The notes beneath the pieces were generated by a model. It made no database searches. It saw only the letters and a list, made by a program, of their open reading frames with translations, and was not told the origin of the DNA. The position numbers and the translations under genes are program-made. Source: CAZRCZ01 sp964598765 (GTDB lineage Bacteria; Sumerlaeota; Sumerlaeia; MVZB01; JAJFLK01). Taken from it: a stretch of 64,000 nucleotides of DNA. Shown in pieces: positions 1-9,161 of the stretch (its first letter is position 1; every line of letters starts with the position of its first letter). The stretch lies in contig CAZRCZ010000012.1 in the NCBI GenBank assembly GCA_964598765.1, forward strand, positions 81,132 through 145,131, read 5' to 3'.

Positions 1-327
1 CATTTCCTGCAACAGTTCGGCGCCTCGGACCGCGAAACCATTGACGCCGGCAACACCACCGCGACCGTCCCGCAAGTGCTGACGTTGCTCAACGGCCCAG
101 CCTACGCCGAGTTGGCCAAGCCGGGTTCGGTTCTTTCGCAGACACTCAAAAATGCCGGATCCTCGCCCGATGCGCAGGCCGAGGCCATCTTCCTTTCCAT
201 TTACAACCGCCGACCGACCGAACCGGAGGCGCGCGCGGCCCGACAGGTAATAGCAAGCGATCCGCAGGGAGTCCAAGACTTGGTCTGGGCGCTCCTCAAC
301 ACCCAGCAATTCATGTTTATTCGATAA
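1..327 (+). CDS. DUF1553-type secreted protein, C-terminal end (5' truncated by window)
   Basis: Open from base 1 in frame 1; only the last 108 residues are present. The residues resemble the end of planctomycete-type DUF1549/DUF1553 proteins: a short block around NGPAYAEL, then FLSIYNRRPTEPE and a terminal DLVWALLNTQQFMF. The complete homologue at 40640-43114 ends the same way (DLAWALMNSPAFLF), which supports the assignment. A DUF1501 gene follows 18 bases later, the usual pairing. These exported proteins usually carry cytochrome-c-like heme domains near the N-terminus, which lie outside this window. Function is not established; a role in periplasmic degradation or redox has been proposed for the family. 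Confidence 0.85.
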   Translation, partial: HFLQQFGASDRETIDAGNTTATVPQVLTLLNGPAYAELAKPGSVLSQTLKNAGSSPDAQAEAIFLSIYNRRPTEPEARAARQVIASDPQGVQDLVWALLNTQQFMFIR

Positions 328-345
328 GGTAACAAGGAGACCATC

Positions 346-1677
346 ATGAAAACCTTCATCAACAATCAGGATGAGCTTACCCGTCGCGCCTTTATGGCGC
401 GCGCGGCCAGCGCGTTCTTGGGCGTGAGCGTCGCGCCCTCGCTCATCTGGGCCGAATCGGTTCAAATCGCCCACGCTCCGGAGGGACCGGCCAAGCAAGT
501 CATCTACATTTATCTGGCCGGCGGCATGAGCCATCTGGACACCTTCGATCCCAAGCCGGGGAAAGAGGAGATGGGACCGGTTGAGACGATCAAGACCAAC
601 GTGGACGGCATCCAGCTCAGTCAACATCTTCCGGAGATGGCCAAACGCATGGATCGCGTGGCGCTGATTCGCTCGATGAAGACGACGCAGGGGGACCATG
701 AGCGCGGCAATTACATCATGCACACCGCCTATATGAAGCGCGGGACGATCCAGCATCCTTCGCTGGGCGCGTGGAGCGCGAACATCAAGGGCCGGATCAA
801 TCCGACGATGCCGGCGAACATCCTGATCGGCGGCGGTAGCAAGCACCCGGGCGCGGGATTTTTCGACGCCCGCAACGCCCCCGTGCCCATTGGCGATCCC
901 TCGGCGGGTCTGCAAAACAGCGCGCTCCCCAAGGGGGTCACGGAGGAGAAACTGGAGAAACGCCTCGCGCTCGTTGACCAGTTCGACCATGAGTTCCACA
1001 AGGAATTCAATTCGCAGGAGACGCGCGCCTACGCCGACCTTTACAGCGAGGCGCTCAAGCTGATGAAGAGCGAGGATCTGGCCGCGTTCGACCTTGGAAA
1101 AGAACCGGAGACCGACAAGAGCCGCTACGCATACGAAGGGCGCGACGCGGGGGGCGGCGCGAAGGCCGCAGGGGCGATCAAGAACTTCGGTTTGGGGTGC
1201 CTGCTGGCAAGGCGTCTGGTGGAGCATGGCGTGCGATTCGTCGAGGTCAACTTTGGCGGATGGGACACCCACACGGACAACTTCGACCGCGTGGAGGACC
1301 TTGCCGGCGCGCTCGACCGCGCGCTTTCGGCCTTGCTCGATGATCTGCAATCCCGAGGGTTGCTGAAGACCACGCTGGTCGCCGTGGCGACCGAATTCGG
1401 CAGGACGCCGAAGATCAACGAAACGGAGGGACGCAACCATCACCCGCAGGCTTTTTCTTGTGTGTTGGCCGGCGGCGGCATCAAGGGGGGCGTCGTCCAC
1501 GGCAAGACCGACGAGACCGGAGACGCCGTAGCGGAGAATGAGGTGACCGTGCAGGATTTCCACGCCACGATCGCGCGGGCGCAGGGCATTCCTCTCGATC
1601 AGGTGGTGCATTCCCCATCCGGGAGGCCGTTCACCGTGGCGGACAAGGGGAAACCCGTGACGGCGCTTTTCGCCTAG
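346..1677 (+). CDS. DUF1501 domain-containing secreted protein
   Basis: 443 residues, the normal length for the sulfatase-like DUF1501 family. The N-terminus has a twin-arginine type signal (RRAFMARAASAFLG, residues 14-27), so folded export is likely. Family blocks seen are the IYLAGGMSHLDTFDPKP region, RSMKTTQGDHERGNY, GGWDTHTDN and TEFGRTPKIN near the end. A strong Shine-Dalgarno (AAGGAG) precedes the ATG. It follows the DUF1553 gene by 18 bases and is almost certainly co-transcribed. A paralogue (43138-44589) sits in a second identical arrangement. Enzymatic activity is not known. Confidence 0.93.
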   Translation: MKTFINNQDELTRRAFMARAASAFLGVSVAPSLIWAESVQIAHAPEGPAKQVIYIYLAGGMSHLDTFDPKPGKEEMGPVETIKTNVDGIQLSQHLPEMAKRMDRVALIRSMKTTQGDHERGNYIMHTAYMKRGTIQHPSLGAWSANIKGRINPTMPANILIGGGSKHPGAGFFDARNAPVPIGDPSAGLQNSALPKGVTEEKLEKRLALVDQFDHEFHKEFNSQETRAYADLYSEALKLMKSEDLAAFDLGKEPETDKSRYAYEGRDAGGGAKAAGAIKNFGLGCLLARRLVEHGVRFVEVNFGGWDTHTDNFDRVEDLAGALDRALSALLDDLQSRGLLKTTLVAVATEFGRTPKINETEGRNHHPQAFSCVLAGGGIKGGVVHGKTDETGDAVAENEVTVQDFHATIARAQGIPLDQVVHSPSGRPFTVADKGKPVTALFA

Positions 1678-1680
1678 GGA

Positions 1681-1839
1681 GAGGTCAGTCTCAGCCTTCC
1701 AACCCAAGCGGAAGTCAATCGCCTGTGGGCAAAGGAAGCCGAACGGCGCGTGGCTCCAATTGAACGGGGCGAAGCGAAACTCATCCCCGGCGATAAGGTG
1801 TTTGCAAGAATTCGCAAAAAATTCAGTCCGATTGAATAA
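1681..1839 (+). pseudogene. C-terminal remnant of an addiction-module antitoxin (Unstab_antitox type)
   Basis: Frame 1, directly downstream of and in phase with the DUF1501 stop, reads 52 residues to TAA with no start codon of its own. The residues LWAKEAERRVAPIERGE followed by IPGDKVFARIRKKF match the C-terminal half typical of the small putative addiction-module components (PF09720/TIGR02574), which normally read W-x-x-E-A-E-x-R-x-x-x-x-x-x-G and V-x-A-R-x-R. The N-terminal half and any partner toxin are missing, so this is a relic. The assignment rests on remembered family pattern only. Confidence 0.6.
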
Positions 1840-1855
1840 AGACATCGGGAACCCA

Positions 1856-3583
1856 CTAAGAAATTGGTGCAACTACGATTTCTGGATCAACAACGCGACG
1901 TAAGGAGTCCCAAATTGCTTCGCGGCGCAATCTCCGGAACAGATCGAACGTCGCCTTGTCGAAGGCGAGGGTGTTAGGATCGGCCGCAAATTCCTTAACC
2001 AGCAGATGCCGCTCAATCGGCACTCCTTGAGTTTTGAGCCTGCAGAAGTAGGAAGCAGGAAGCTCTGCGCGTTTTCTAATATTATCCGTTGCTCCAAAAA
2101 AACGAAGATTCCCGATGTCGCTGATCTCGGTGCTGGAGCAACCCAATCGGGAGCGTAGCATGTATTGAGGGTAAATATGATCAACATGTGGTTCATTTCC
2201 CTTAAACGCCACATCGAACGGTGAGGCTCCCCATTTGTCGAAATAAACAACATTGAGGAGGAGGGGGCGCAGTCGCGTATCCGAAAGGTTGCTCAAGGAA
2301 AGCTCCGTTGGATTGCCGCGTGAGTTCTTAAAATAGGATTTAAGGGTCTCCAGAGGAAATTCACCATTCAGCGGTTGCCCGACTATTCCTTGTAGCATGT
2401 TGAGAGTCGCATCAGTTTGGCTCGAGAACCAACCAAAAAGTTGCGCCTTGTGATAATACGCACCCATGACCACTCTGGCACCTTCGGAGGGTTTTGGATT
2501 TTGGAAGAGGAAGGAGAAAAGCGGGATTAGGGCGTTGTAGCTTCTTATCAGGCGATCCGCGGTTAAACGAAGGTGCTGCACCATGAAATCCCGCAACTCC
2601 TTAAAAGCTTGTTCTGCCCGGTCCCAATCCTTCTCCATTTTTGCAAGAAGTTCTTCTCCGCGTGCGCCGTAAAATTTCTCCGTCTTTACCTCGGCTCCCT
2701 CGCCATGCGCGAGCAACAAAGCCTTGAGCACGAAATCTTGATCGATGTTTAGACGGCCACCGTTGAGAAGGTCGACGGTTTGCTCAACGCGCTCCTCTAT
2801 GTCGTCCCACCCTTCCTTCATTGCCGCGAACATCAGATCGCCCGCTGTCAGCTTCGTTCCTCCGGAGTTTACGCGCACAAAGATTTCAAGAATTCGTCTG
2901 TATGGATACAAGCAAGCCACGCCATCAAGCTCGTCCGCCCAGAAGAACTTGTCTTCATGCAATAATGAGTGAAGTTGAACGATATTTCTTGAGACTGTGC
3001 GCTCTCTTGTCCTTCTTGCCTCGGCGGATTCCTTCGCTACGGCGGAAATTTCGTCGTTTAGCGTGTTGGCTACTTCAAGCTGATTAGTTCTTGCGAACCG
3101 TTCCGACAGGTCTCTAACGCGGAAGTAAGGTGGAGGAAGTTTTTCCGTGCTGAACTGCAATTGATACAGACTATCCCCGCCATCAGCCGGCACTTCACCG
3201 GCACTCGCATCGAAATAGGCTTCTAAGACGTCGCTTCTCTCTTCCTTGATTCCACCACGGAAAATGCAATGCAGGGTTTGCAACCTTTGTTGACCGTCTA
3301 GGACGAAAACTTTTTCAACATCTGCAACTGACCGCGCGCTGTCATAGAATTCCGAAAGATCGGCGTCTTGGTTAATGACAGGCATGAAATGGCGGGCGCG
3401 TATCGCTTCCTTTGTTCGCCACAAGAGGAATGTTTGAATGGGATAATTCCGCATAAGGCTATCGAAAAGACGCGCCATTTGCTCGCGCTCCCACACGAAC
3501 GGGCGCTGAATGTGAGGGAGCAGTAGCCGTTTAGCGTCAATGTCTTCCAGAAGTCTGAACAACGAGTGCGGTTTATAGCTCAC
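1856..3583 (-). CDS. DUF262/DUF1524 (GmrSD-like) nuclease-family protein
   Basis: 575 residues from a GTG start at 3583, chosen because GGGGGAGG lies 9 bases upstream; the frame stays open further 5' to 3670 without such a signal. The N-terminal DUF262 domain contains the hallmark VLDGQQRLQTL (DGQQR near residues 96-100), a DndB/ParB-like NTP-binding motif. The C-terminal DUF1524 HNH-type part has HVDHIYPQ at about residue 466 and GNLRFFGATDN downstream. This is the architecture of fused GmrS-GmrD Type IV modification-dependent restriction enzymes. It stands alone, next to TA genes, so a phage-defence role is likely; nucleotide or target preference cannot be read. Confidence 0.85.
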   Translation of the reverse strand: MSYKPHSLFRLLEDIDAKRLLLPHIQRPFVWEREQMARLFDSLMRNYPIQTFLLWRTKEAIRARHFMPVINQDADLSEFYDSARSVADVEKVFVLDGQQRLQTLHCIFRGGIKEERSDVLEAYFDASAGEVPADGGDSLYQLQFSTEKLPPPYFRVRDLSERFARTNQLEVANTLNDEISAVAKESAEARRTRERTVSRNIVQLHSLLHEDKFFWADELDGVACLYPYRRILEIFVRVNSGGTKLTAGDLMFAAMKEGWDDIEERVEQTVDLLNGGRLNIDQDFVLKALLLAHGEGAEVKTEKFYGARGEELLAKMEKDWDRAEQAFKELRDFMVQHLRLTADRLIRSYNALIPLFSFLFQNPKPSEGARVVMGAYYHKAQLFGWFSSQTDATLNMLQGIVGQPLNGEFPLETLKSYFKNSRGNPTELSLSNLSDTRLRPLLLNVVYFDKWGASPFDVAFKGNEPHVDHIYPQYMLRSRLGCSSTEISDIGNLRFFGATDNIRKRAELPASYFCRLKTQGVPIERHLLVKEFAADPNTLAFDKATFDLFRRLRREAIWDSLRRVVDPEIVVAPIS

Positions 3584-3666
3584 TTTGCAGAACCTCCCCC
3601 GAGTGTCTATTCTCCGATCTGTTTCGCAATTTTTTTCCGCAACCCCAACCCCAAAATTTGCCGCGA

Positions 3667-3951
3667 TCAATCTGTCGAAGATGGCCTTGCGATCACCGTG
3701 AAGCGATCTCGGCGCGGGCGTGCCAGCGAGCGGCGAACCGCATCGGGAACCGGGATCGCCACGAACCGGTCTTTCGAAAACAGATAATCCTCGCCGCTCT
3801 CGTCCACGACGCGAAGATCCCCGTCCGCCTCGGCGGAGGCATCCGGCAGAACGCGATAAATTTTGTGCAGTTCAAGCGACGCCGGATAATCGCGATTATC
3901 CACGCACACCGCGAACGACGTTCGCACGTTTTTGGTTTTGTGTTTTCTCAT
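3667..3951 (-). CDS. Small conserved hypothetical protein
   Basis: 94 residues, same strand and 83 bases upstream of the DUF262 gene. The sequence reads as a compact beta-rich domain with AVCVDNRDYPASLELHKIY and DESGEDYLFSKDRFV blocks, a pattern I associate with small conserved hypotheticals that often sit near TA or defence genes. No catalytic motif is obvious. It begins with a basic KHKTK stretch. It could be cotranscribed with the DUF262 nuclease. Function unknown. Confidence 0.7.
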   Translation of the reverse strand: MRKHKTKNVRTSFAVCVDNRDYPASLELHKIYRVLPDASAEADGDLRVVDESGEDYLFSKDRFVAIPVPDAVRRSLARPRRDRFTVIARPSSTD

Positions 3952-4037
3952 TCCAAATGCCGCTAAAATTCTGGCAAATCACCGCGCGAAGTTCAATGCG
4001 GAGTTATTTCCGTGGGGTGTGCGTCAAAATGTGGAGT

Positions 4038-4123
4038 GGCAACCGAGCCGCGACCGTAAGGGAGCGCCCGATGCGCGACAGAATGCTGATCGGACGCTCG
4101 CTCACGTTCGCGGCTCGGTTGCC
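4038..4123. repeat. Dispersed palindromic repeat, family A copy 1
   Basis: Two long arms face each other: GAGCCGCGACCGTAAGGGAG in the left arm (4038-4066) and its near-complement CTCGCTCACGTTCGCGGCTC in the right arm (4095-4123), separated by about 28 bases. Two more copies occur at 15647-15728 and 48737-48812. It occupies the gap between the DUF2283 gene and the small hypothetical gene; the remainder of 3952-4189 shows no gene. Confidence 0.85.
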
Positions 4124-4189
4124 TCAAATGCGGCTGACTCCAAAAACTGAAACAAGCCCACGCGCATTAACGGTTGAGTCGCCGGGGAA

Positions 4190-4390
4190 TTACGCGGATT
4201 GAAATTGGAGATTGGAAAGCTCGTCTTGGGACGCCCGGGTGGAGACGTTCAGAAATTCCACTCCCACCACGCGATCTTGATCGTCGAAATCGAGAATCAC
4301 GCCGGGCCGGATTTCCTCCGATTCCACGATCCTCTTTTCGTCGAGACGGAAATACAGAGCGTCGTTTTCCTTGTCCAGCTTGATTCTCAT
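4190..4390 (-). CDS. DUF2283 domain-containing protein (probable antitoxin partner)
   Basis: 66 residues from the ATG at 4390. The sequence MRIKLDKENDALYFRLDE, then GVILDFDDQDRVVGVEFL, is the DUF2283 pattern (YD-x-x-x-DALY-x-x-L and a GV-x-x-D-x-D repeat). The start overlaps the end of the upstream DUF4258 gene by four bases (4387-4390), so translation is probably coupled. GGAGG and AAAGGGA lie upstream. DUF4258/DUF2283 pairs are widespread and behave genomically like TA modules; the roles are inferred. Confidence 0.85.
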   Translation of the reverse strand: MRIKLDKENDALYFRLDEKRIVESEEIRPGVILDFDDQDRVVGVEFLNVSTRASQDELSNLQFQSA

Positions 4391-4629
4391 TTTTTCCCTT
4401 TCAACCTCCGGTCGAAGAATACCGTCGCGGCGCGGTTGGGATTTGCCCGGATGTTCACCACTACCCGGAGCCAACGATTGCCGAACTCCGGAATTTTCTT
4501 CAAGTAATGCCGCGTTCCGTCATCGTGGTCCTCGGTCAAATCCGGTGTCGTTAGCGCCGCTTCAACCCACCGTTCGGCGATCTCGCGCTCTCGGAGCATG
4601 TCCCGAAAGTGACCCGTCTTGTCCACCAA
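4387..4629 (-). CDS. DUF4258 domain-containing protein (probable toxin)
   Basis: 80 residues. The HFRDMLREREIAERWVEAAL segment, a TRHYLKKIPE block and a C-terminal LRVVVNIRANPNRAATVFFD match the DUF4258 fold, related to the RelE/BrnT-like small RNases. It is the first gene of a two-gene unit with the DUF2283 gene, with a four-base overlap. A stand-alone promoter was not identified. RNase activity is inference from fold family and from pairing. Confidence 0.8.
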   Translation of the reverse strand: MVDKTGHFRDMLREREIAERWVEAALTTPDLTEDHDDGTRHYLKKIPEFGNRWLRVVVNIRANPNRAATVFFDRRLKGKK

Positions 4630-4707
4630 TTAATCCTACCAGAGCGGTGATGGTGTGTCAGCGGTTTCCTTGCCGTTATCATGTATAAGCTCAGACATTC
4701 GGGAAGC

Positions 4708-6726
4708 CTATTTCCTCAACCACTTCAAAATTTTTTCCGCCGCCAGATTCGGCGTCAGGCCGTATTTTTCCGCGAGGACTTTGTAGGGGGCGCTGGCGCC
4801 GAAGCGGTCCAGACCGATGAAGAGTCCGTCGGGGCCGAGATAGCGCGACCAGCCTTGTTCGACGCCTGCTTCGATGGCGACGCGCCGGCCGGTTCCCAAA
4901 ATTTCGCGGCGATAATCCTCGCTCTGCCGGTCGAACAAATTCCATGACGGCATGGAGACGACGCGCGAGCGGATTTGATGTTGTTGCTCAAGCAAGGCCC
5001 GCGTTTCCAAGGCGAGCGGAACTTCCGATCCCGTCGCCAGAATCGTCAGGTCGCCTTCGCCGCACAGAACATACGCCCCGCGGCGCAAGCCGTCCGCCGA
5101 AGCCAAGACGCGCCGATCCAAATTGGGAAGGTCTTGGCGCGTGAGGCACAAGGCGGTCGGTCCGGATTGATTTTCCAGCGCGACGAGCCACGCCACGGCG
5201 CACTCCTCCGCGTCGGCGGGGCGAATGAGCGTGAGGTTCGGCATGGCGCGAAGCGAGGCGAGATGCTCAACCGGCTCGTGCGTGGGGCCGTCCTCGCCGA
5301 GAAAAATCGAATCGTGCGTGAAGACGTAAATCGGATTCAGATGGCTCAGCGCGGCGAGCCGGATCGGCGGGCGCATGTAGTCGCTGAAGACAAAAAACGT
5401 CGCGCCGAAGGGACGGACGCCGCCATGGTAGCATATCCCGTTCAGGATGGCTCCCATGCCGTGTTCGCGGACGCCGAAATGAAAATTCCGTCCGGCGCGG
5501 TTGGTTTTGGAAAACGATCCGTATTCCTTGACGTAGGTGTTGGTCGAGGGGGCGAGGTCCGCCGATCCGCCGATGAGATTGGGGACGTGCTTCAGCAGGG
5601 CGGCCTGAACCTGTCCCGCCGATTTGCGCGTCGCCGCTTTTTTGCCCGGCTCGAATTTGGGCAACTGTGACGCGAGATTTTCCGGAAGTTTGCCCGACCA
5701 GAATTGATCCCACAACGCGGCTTTTTGAGGTTCGGATTTGCGGAACGCCTCGAACTGCTCGCGCCAATGTTTGCGCGCCCGCTTGCCTTTGTCCTCCCCC
5801 TCTTGGAATTTGGATCGCGCTTCCGGCGGAACGAGGAAATGCTCGTTCTCCGGCCAACTCAAATTTTTCTTCGACAACCGAACTTCTTCTTCGCCGAGCG
5901 GTGAGCCGTGCGAATCGGCGGATCCCGCTTTGTTCGGACTGCCGTAGGCAATCGTCGTCGTGGCGATGATGAGACTCGGACGCTCCGTTTCATTTCGCGC
6001 CGCCGTGAGCGCGCGCGCAATCGCTTCGCGGTCGTGGCCGTTGATTTCCTGAACGTGCCAGTGATACCCCTCGAAGCGCGAGCGAACATTGTCGGAATAG
6101 GCCAGCGCCGTGTCCCCTTCGATGGAAATGTGGTTGGAATCGTAGAAGGCGATCAGCTTGCCCAGCCCCAAATGTCCGGCGAGCGAGCAGGCCTCGGCGG
6201 CAACCCCTTCCTCCAAGTCGCCGTCACTGCAAAGGACGTAGGTATGATGATCCACGGGACTGTGCGTGTCGTCGTTGAACTGCGAACCGAGCCAAGCTTC
6301 GGCAATCGCCATGCCGACGGCGTTGGAGATGCCCTGCCCCAGCGGACCGGTCGTGCACTCGACGCCGGGCGTAAGTCGAAATTCCGGGTGGCCGGGGGTC
6401 TTGCTTCCAAATTGACGGAAATTCTTGAGATCGTCGAGCGTCAATTCGTAGCCGCACAAATGCAGAACGGCGTAGAGGAGCATCGAACCGTGGCCGGCGG
6501 ATAGAACAAAACGGTCACGGTCGGGCCAGAGGGGATCGGAGGGATCGAACTTGAGAAATTGCGTCCAGAGGACGTAGGCGAAATCGGCGCAACCCATCGG
6601 CATTCCGGGGTGTCCGCTGTTGGCCTTTTGCACGGCGTCCATCGCCAAGGCGCGGATCGTGTTGACGCAGAGTTCATCCAGTTCCGCGCCTTGAATTTTC
6701 TTTTCCACCTTTTCCATGACATCCAT
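4708..6726 (-). CDS. tkt: Transketolase
   Basis: 672 residues from ATG 6726; AGGGTG lies about ten bases upstream, and a second ATG is at 6717. Full-length, normal size. The thiamine diphosphate domain has SGHPGMPMG near the N-terminus and the GDGxxxEG-type LCSDGDLEEGVAAEA block with SNHISIEG after it. The pyrimidine domain has FGVREHGMGAILNGI and the C-terminal domain IRPADAEE and ATGSEV. It transfers two-carbon ketol units in the pentose phosphate or Calvin pathway in the cytoplasm. No pathway neighbours are adjacent; it sits between two TA modules. Confidence 0.97.
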   Translation of the reverse strand: MDVMEKVEKKIQGAELDELCVNTIRALAMDAVQKANSGHPGMPMGCADFAYVLWTQFLKFDPSDPLWPDRDRFVLSAGHGSMLLYAVLHLCGYELTLDDLKNFRQFGSKTPGHPEFRLTPGVECTTGPLGQGISNAVGMAIAEAWLGSQFNDDTHSPVDHHTYVLCSDGDLEEGVAAEACSLAGHLGLGKLIAFYDSNHISIEGDTALAYSDNVRSRFEGYHWHVQEINGHDREAIARALTAARNETERPSLIIATTTIAYGSPNKAGSADSHGSPLGEEEVRLSKKNLSWPENEHFLVPPEARSKFQEGEDKGKRARKHWREQFEAFRKSEPQKAALWDQFWSGKLPENLASQLPKFEPGKKAATRKSAGQVQAALLKHVPNLIGGSADLAPSTNTYVKEYGSFSKTNRAGRNFHFGVREHGMGAILNGICYHGGVRPFGATFFVFSDYMRPPIRLAALSHLNPIYVFTHDSIFLGEDGPTHEPVEHLASLRAMPNLTLIRPADAEECAVAWLVALENQSGPTALCLTRQDLPNLDRRVLASADGLRRGAYVLCGEGDLTILATGSEVPLALETRALLEQQHQIRSRVVSMPSWNLFDRQSEDYRREILGTGRRVAIEAGVEQGWSRYLGPDGLFIGLDRFGASAPYKVLAEKYGLTPNLAAEKILKWLRK

Positions 6727-6941
6727 TCTAAGAATCACCCTTTGTGAACGAGCCGGCAAATGGTTTCAACCGTTGCCCATGAGCATTCCCGTCATTTTGG
6801 CGGCATGGGGCGTGGAGTCAATGGGATTCCTTGAGTGACGGTCCTTTCTCTTGCGATGGAAGAGTGGAAAGGTGTTTAATGAATACGGGGAAAACGAGGG
6901 GGCCGACAAGGCTCAGTTTAACCCGAACTGGATTTTCAACC

Positions 6942-7175
6942 ATGTCATACATCGGTCGCATCAAGAACGGCGTTGTGGTCATCCAAGGTCCGACTCCCTT
7001 GCCCGAAGGAGCGGAAGTCGAAATCATTCCCCGCGCCGAGCGTGAAAATGGGAGCGCAAAGACCTCCCTTAGTCTTTACGAAAGACTCAAGCCGATCATC
7101 GGCACGGCCAAGGGACTTCCCGCCGACGCGGCGCGGAACGTTGATCATTACCTTTACGGCATGCCCAAAAAATGA
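6942..7175 (+). CDS. VapB-like antitoxin
   Basis: 77 residues from ATG 6942. The N-terminus MSYIGRIKNGVVVIQGPTPLPEGAEVEIIP is a short beta-rich, AbrB/DUF104-like DNA-binding segment; the C-terminal half (LYERLKPIIGTAKGLPADAARN) is the usual toxin-wrapping helix with a DAARNVDHYLYG ending seen in many VapB proteins. The stop overlaps the toxin start by four bases (ATGA at 7172-7175). The frame stays open upstream to 6831, but the family start fits 6942. Confidence 0.88.
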   Translation: MSYIGRIKNGVVVIQGPTPLPEGAEVEIIPRAERENGSAKTSLSLYERLKPIIGTAKGLPADAARNVDHYLYGMPKK

Positions 7176-7573
7176 AGGCGGTATTCGCCGACACGTCGTT
7201 TTACATCGCCTTGGTCAATCCCAAAGACGAATGGCATACGGTAGCCATGCGCCGAGCACAGGCTTGGAACGAAAGAATCTTGACGACCGAATACGTGCTT
7301 CTTGAAACGGCAAACTGGCTGGCGCGAAGCGATGATCGTGGCGCCTTTGTCCATCTCGCGGATCAAATCCAATCCGATCCGCAAACCATAATTGTTTGGG
7401 GTGGGAGGGATCTCTTTGAAAGGGGTCGAATTCTTTACTCTGAGCGGGCGGATAAAGACTGGTCACTGACCGATTGCATTTCCTTTGCCGTGATGCATGA
7501 CCATGAAATCGCCGACGCGCTAACGGGTGATCGCCATTTTGAACAAGCGGGATTCAAGGCTCTGTTAAGATGA
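7172..7573 (+). CDS. VapC-type PIN-domain ribonuclease toxin
   Basis: 133 residues, standard PIN length. Acidic residues of the active site are visible: D7 (FADTSF), E45 (LLETAN), D101 (SLTDCIS) and D120 (LTGDRHF), which would hold Mg ions. Predicted to cleave RNA when free of the overlapping upstream antitoxin. All four acids are present, so the toxin looks intact. Confidence 0.92.
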   Translation: MKAVFADTSFYIALVNPKDEWHTVAMRRAQAWNERILTTEYVLLETANWLARSDDRGAFVHLADQIQSDPQTIIVWGGRDLFERGRILYSERADKDWSLTDCISFAVMHDHEIADALTGDRHFEQAGFKALLR

Positions 7574-7662
7574 ATTCCCTCCATCAGCCACAAAGCGGTC
7601 GAGCGGGAGCCTTCGCCGATCCCGAAGGGGTTGCGCTTAGACCCATCTTGTTGCAGGCTAAA

Positions 7663-9111
7663 ATGATGAAATTCACGGGAAATCGAAAGAAAAATTCGCG
7701 GGGGACGGTCTCCGGATTAATTCGCGGATTGAACGTTGGAGTCTTCTTGACGGCGTTCGTCCTTGCCGTTGCCGGACAGGAGCCGTCCAAGATTCAGCCG
7801 CCGACCCAGTCGTTGCGCTCAAGCGGCTCCATTCCATCTTTCCCGTCGGCCACGCAATCGAGATCCGACGTGAGGGACGCCAAGACTCAAGCCGAGCGAA
7901 GGAAAAACGTCCTTGAAAAATACAAGGAGTCCACCGCCGGACAGAAAAAAAAGGAAGAGGAAGAAACGCCGAATCGGCCGCTCAAGGACATGGTCAGCGA
8001 GCCGTGGCTTTCGCCCAAGGGGGAGCGACTGGTCGCGGTCGTGGAGGACAGGTATTTGACCAAGGGGGACTTGGATTTGCGTCTAAAATTAGTCGGCGAG
8101 GATATTCGACCCGACGCGGCGCGGGACGTGGACACGAAACGTAAACTCGAACAACAGAAGGTTGACGTCTCGCAAACCATCGTCTCGGAATGGGTGATGA
8201 ACGCGGTGCTGGCGCTGGAGGCATTGCGCAATAAATATGCCGTCTCCGACGTCGAAGTTGACGCCGCGCTCGCCAAATTATCGGAAAACCCCTCGGACAA
8301 AACTAAAAAGGAGGAAGCATCCACCCACGTCAAGCTGGTCGGCGTTCCGCAGGATCAAATGCGCGCCGAAATCCGCGACGGTTTGCTGATCGAGAAATTC
8401 ATCATGGACGTGGTGAAAAGCTATGACCGATCCTACTATCAAAAGATTTACGACGCCCAGCCCGCCATGTTTCTAATTCCGCCGCGAGTTCACGTCTTCG
8501 ACGTGTTTCGCGGATTGGACGCCTCGATGACCGCCAAACAGCAAAAGGACATTCGAAAAGACCTTGAGGAAATTCGCAAGGAACTGAAGAAGCCGAAACC
8601 CGATTACGCCATGCTGACCCAAAAAAGCGATACGAACCTCCAGCTTTCCATTGGCGACATGGGCTGGGTCGCCGCCGACACCGATCTGCCTCCCGCGCTT
8701 CACAAAGTGATTTTCAGTCTGGATCCCGGGCAAACGAGCGACATTTTTCTGGCCGGACTCGGGGCGCACGTCATACGCGTCATCGAGCGCGAGGAGGGGT
8801 CCAAATTCACGCTCGAGGCGGCCATGCCCCAGCTTCAAAATTACCTCTTCAACAAAACCAAACCCGCGATTTACGAGGGCGTGCGCGGACGCTACAAAAT
8901 TCACATGAACTCCGGCGGACTGAACAAATGGCGCGACGCCACGCCCGACGACGCCAAGCGCATCGCGCAGAAGCCCGCCAAATCCGCCGAGCCGCCCCCG
9001 AAGCCTCAACCTTTGTCGGGCAAATCACCCGTCGCGGAGGAACAGGAAAAAAAGAAGACTTCCGAGCCGCCGCCAACAATTGATCTCAATGTTCTTTCGC
9101 CGCAAAAATGA
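7663..9111 (+). CDS. Secreted SurA/PpiC-like peptidyl-prolyl isomerase
   Basis: 482 residues if translated from ATG 7663; this start puts a signal peptide or anchor (LIRGLNVGVFLTAFVLAVAG) near the N-terminus. The frame is open back to an ATG at 7570 that overlaps the vapC stop, but the extra 31 residues look non-family. A SurA-like N-terminal helical region (ALRNKYAVSDVEVDAAL) precedes a PPIC/parvulin-type domain (MLTQKSDTNLQLSIGDMGWV, then LPPALHKVIFSLDPGQ and GAHVIRVIE). A Pro/Lys-rich tail follows. Likely a periplasmic chaperone for outer-membrane proteins. Moderate certainty for the exact subfamily. Confidence 0.8.
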   Translation: MMKFTGNRKKNSRGTVSGLIRGLNVGVFLTAFVLAVAGQEPSKIQPPTQSLRSSGSIPSFPSATQSRSDVRDAKTQAERRKNVLEKYKESTAGQKKKEEEETPNRPLKDMVSEPWLSPKGERLVAVVEDRYLTKGDLDLRLKLVGEDIRPDAARDVDTKRKLEQQKVDVSQTIVSEWVMNAVLALEALRNKYAVSDVEVDAALAKLSENPSDKTKKEEASTHVKLVGVPQDQMRAEIRDGLLIEKFIMDVVKSYDRSYYQKIYDAQPAMFLIPPRVHVFDVFRGLDASMTAKQQKDIRKDLEEIRKELKKPKPDYAMLTQKSDTNLQLSIGDMGWVAADTDLPPALHKVIFSLDPGQTSDIFLAGLGAHVIRVIEREEGSKFTLEAAMPQLQNYLFNKTKPAIYEGVRGRYKIHMNSGGLNKWRDATPDDAKRIAQKPAKSAEPPPKPQPLSGKSPVAEEQEKKKTSEPPPTIDLNVLSPQK

Positions 9112-9161
9112 ACCATCGAGATCGCGAAGAATTCAGGAAAAACGTCCTGTAAAGAATTAAA

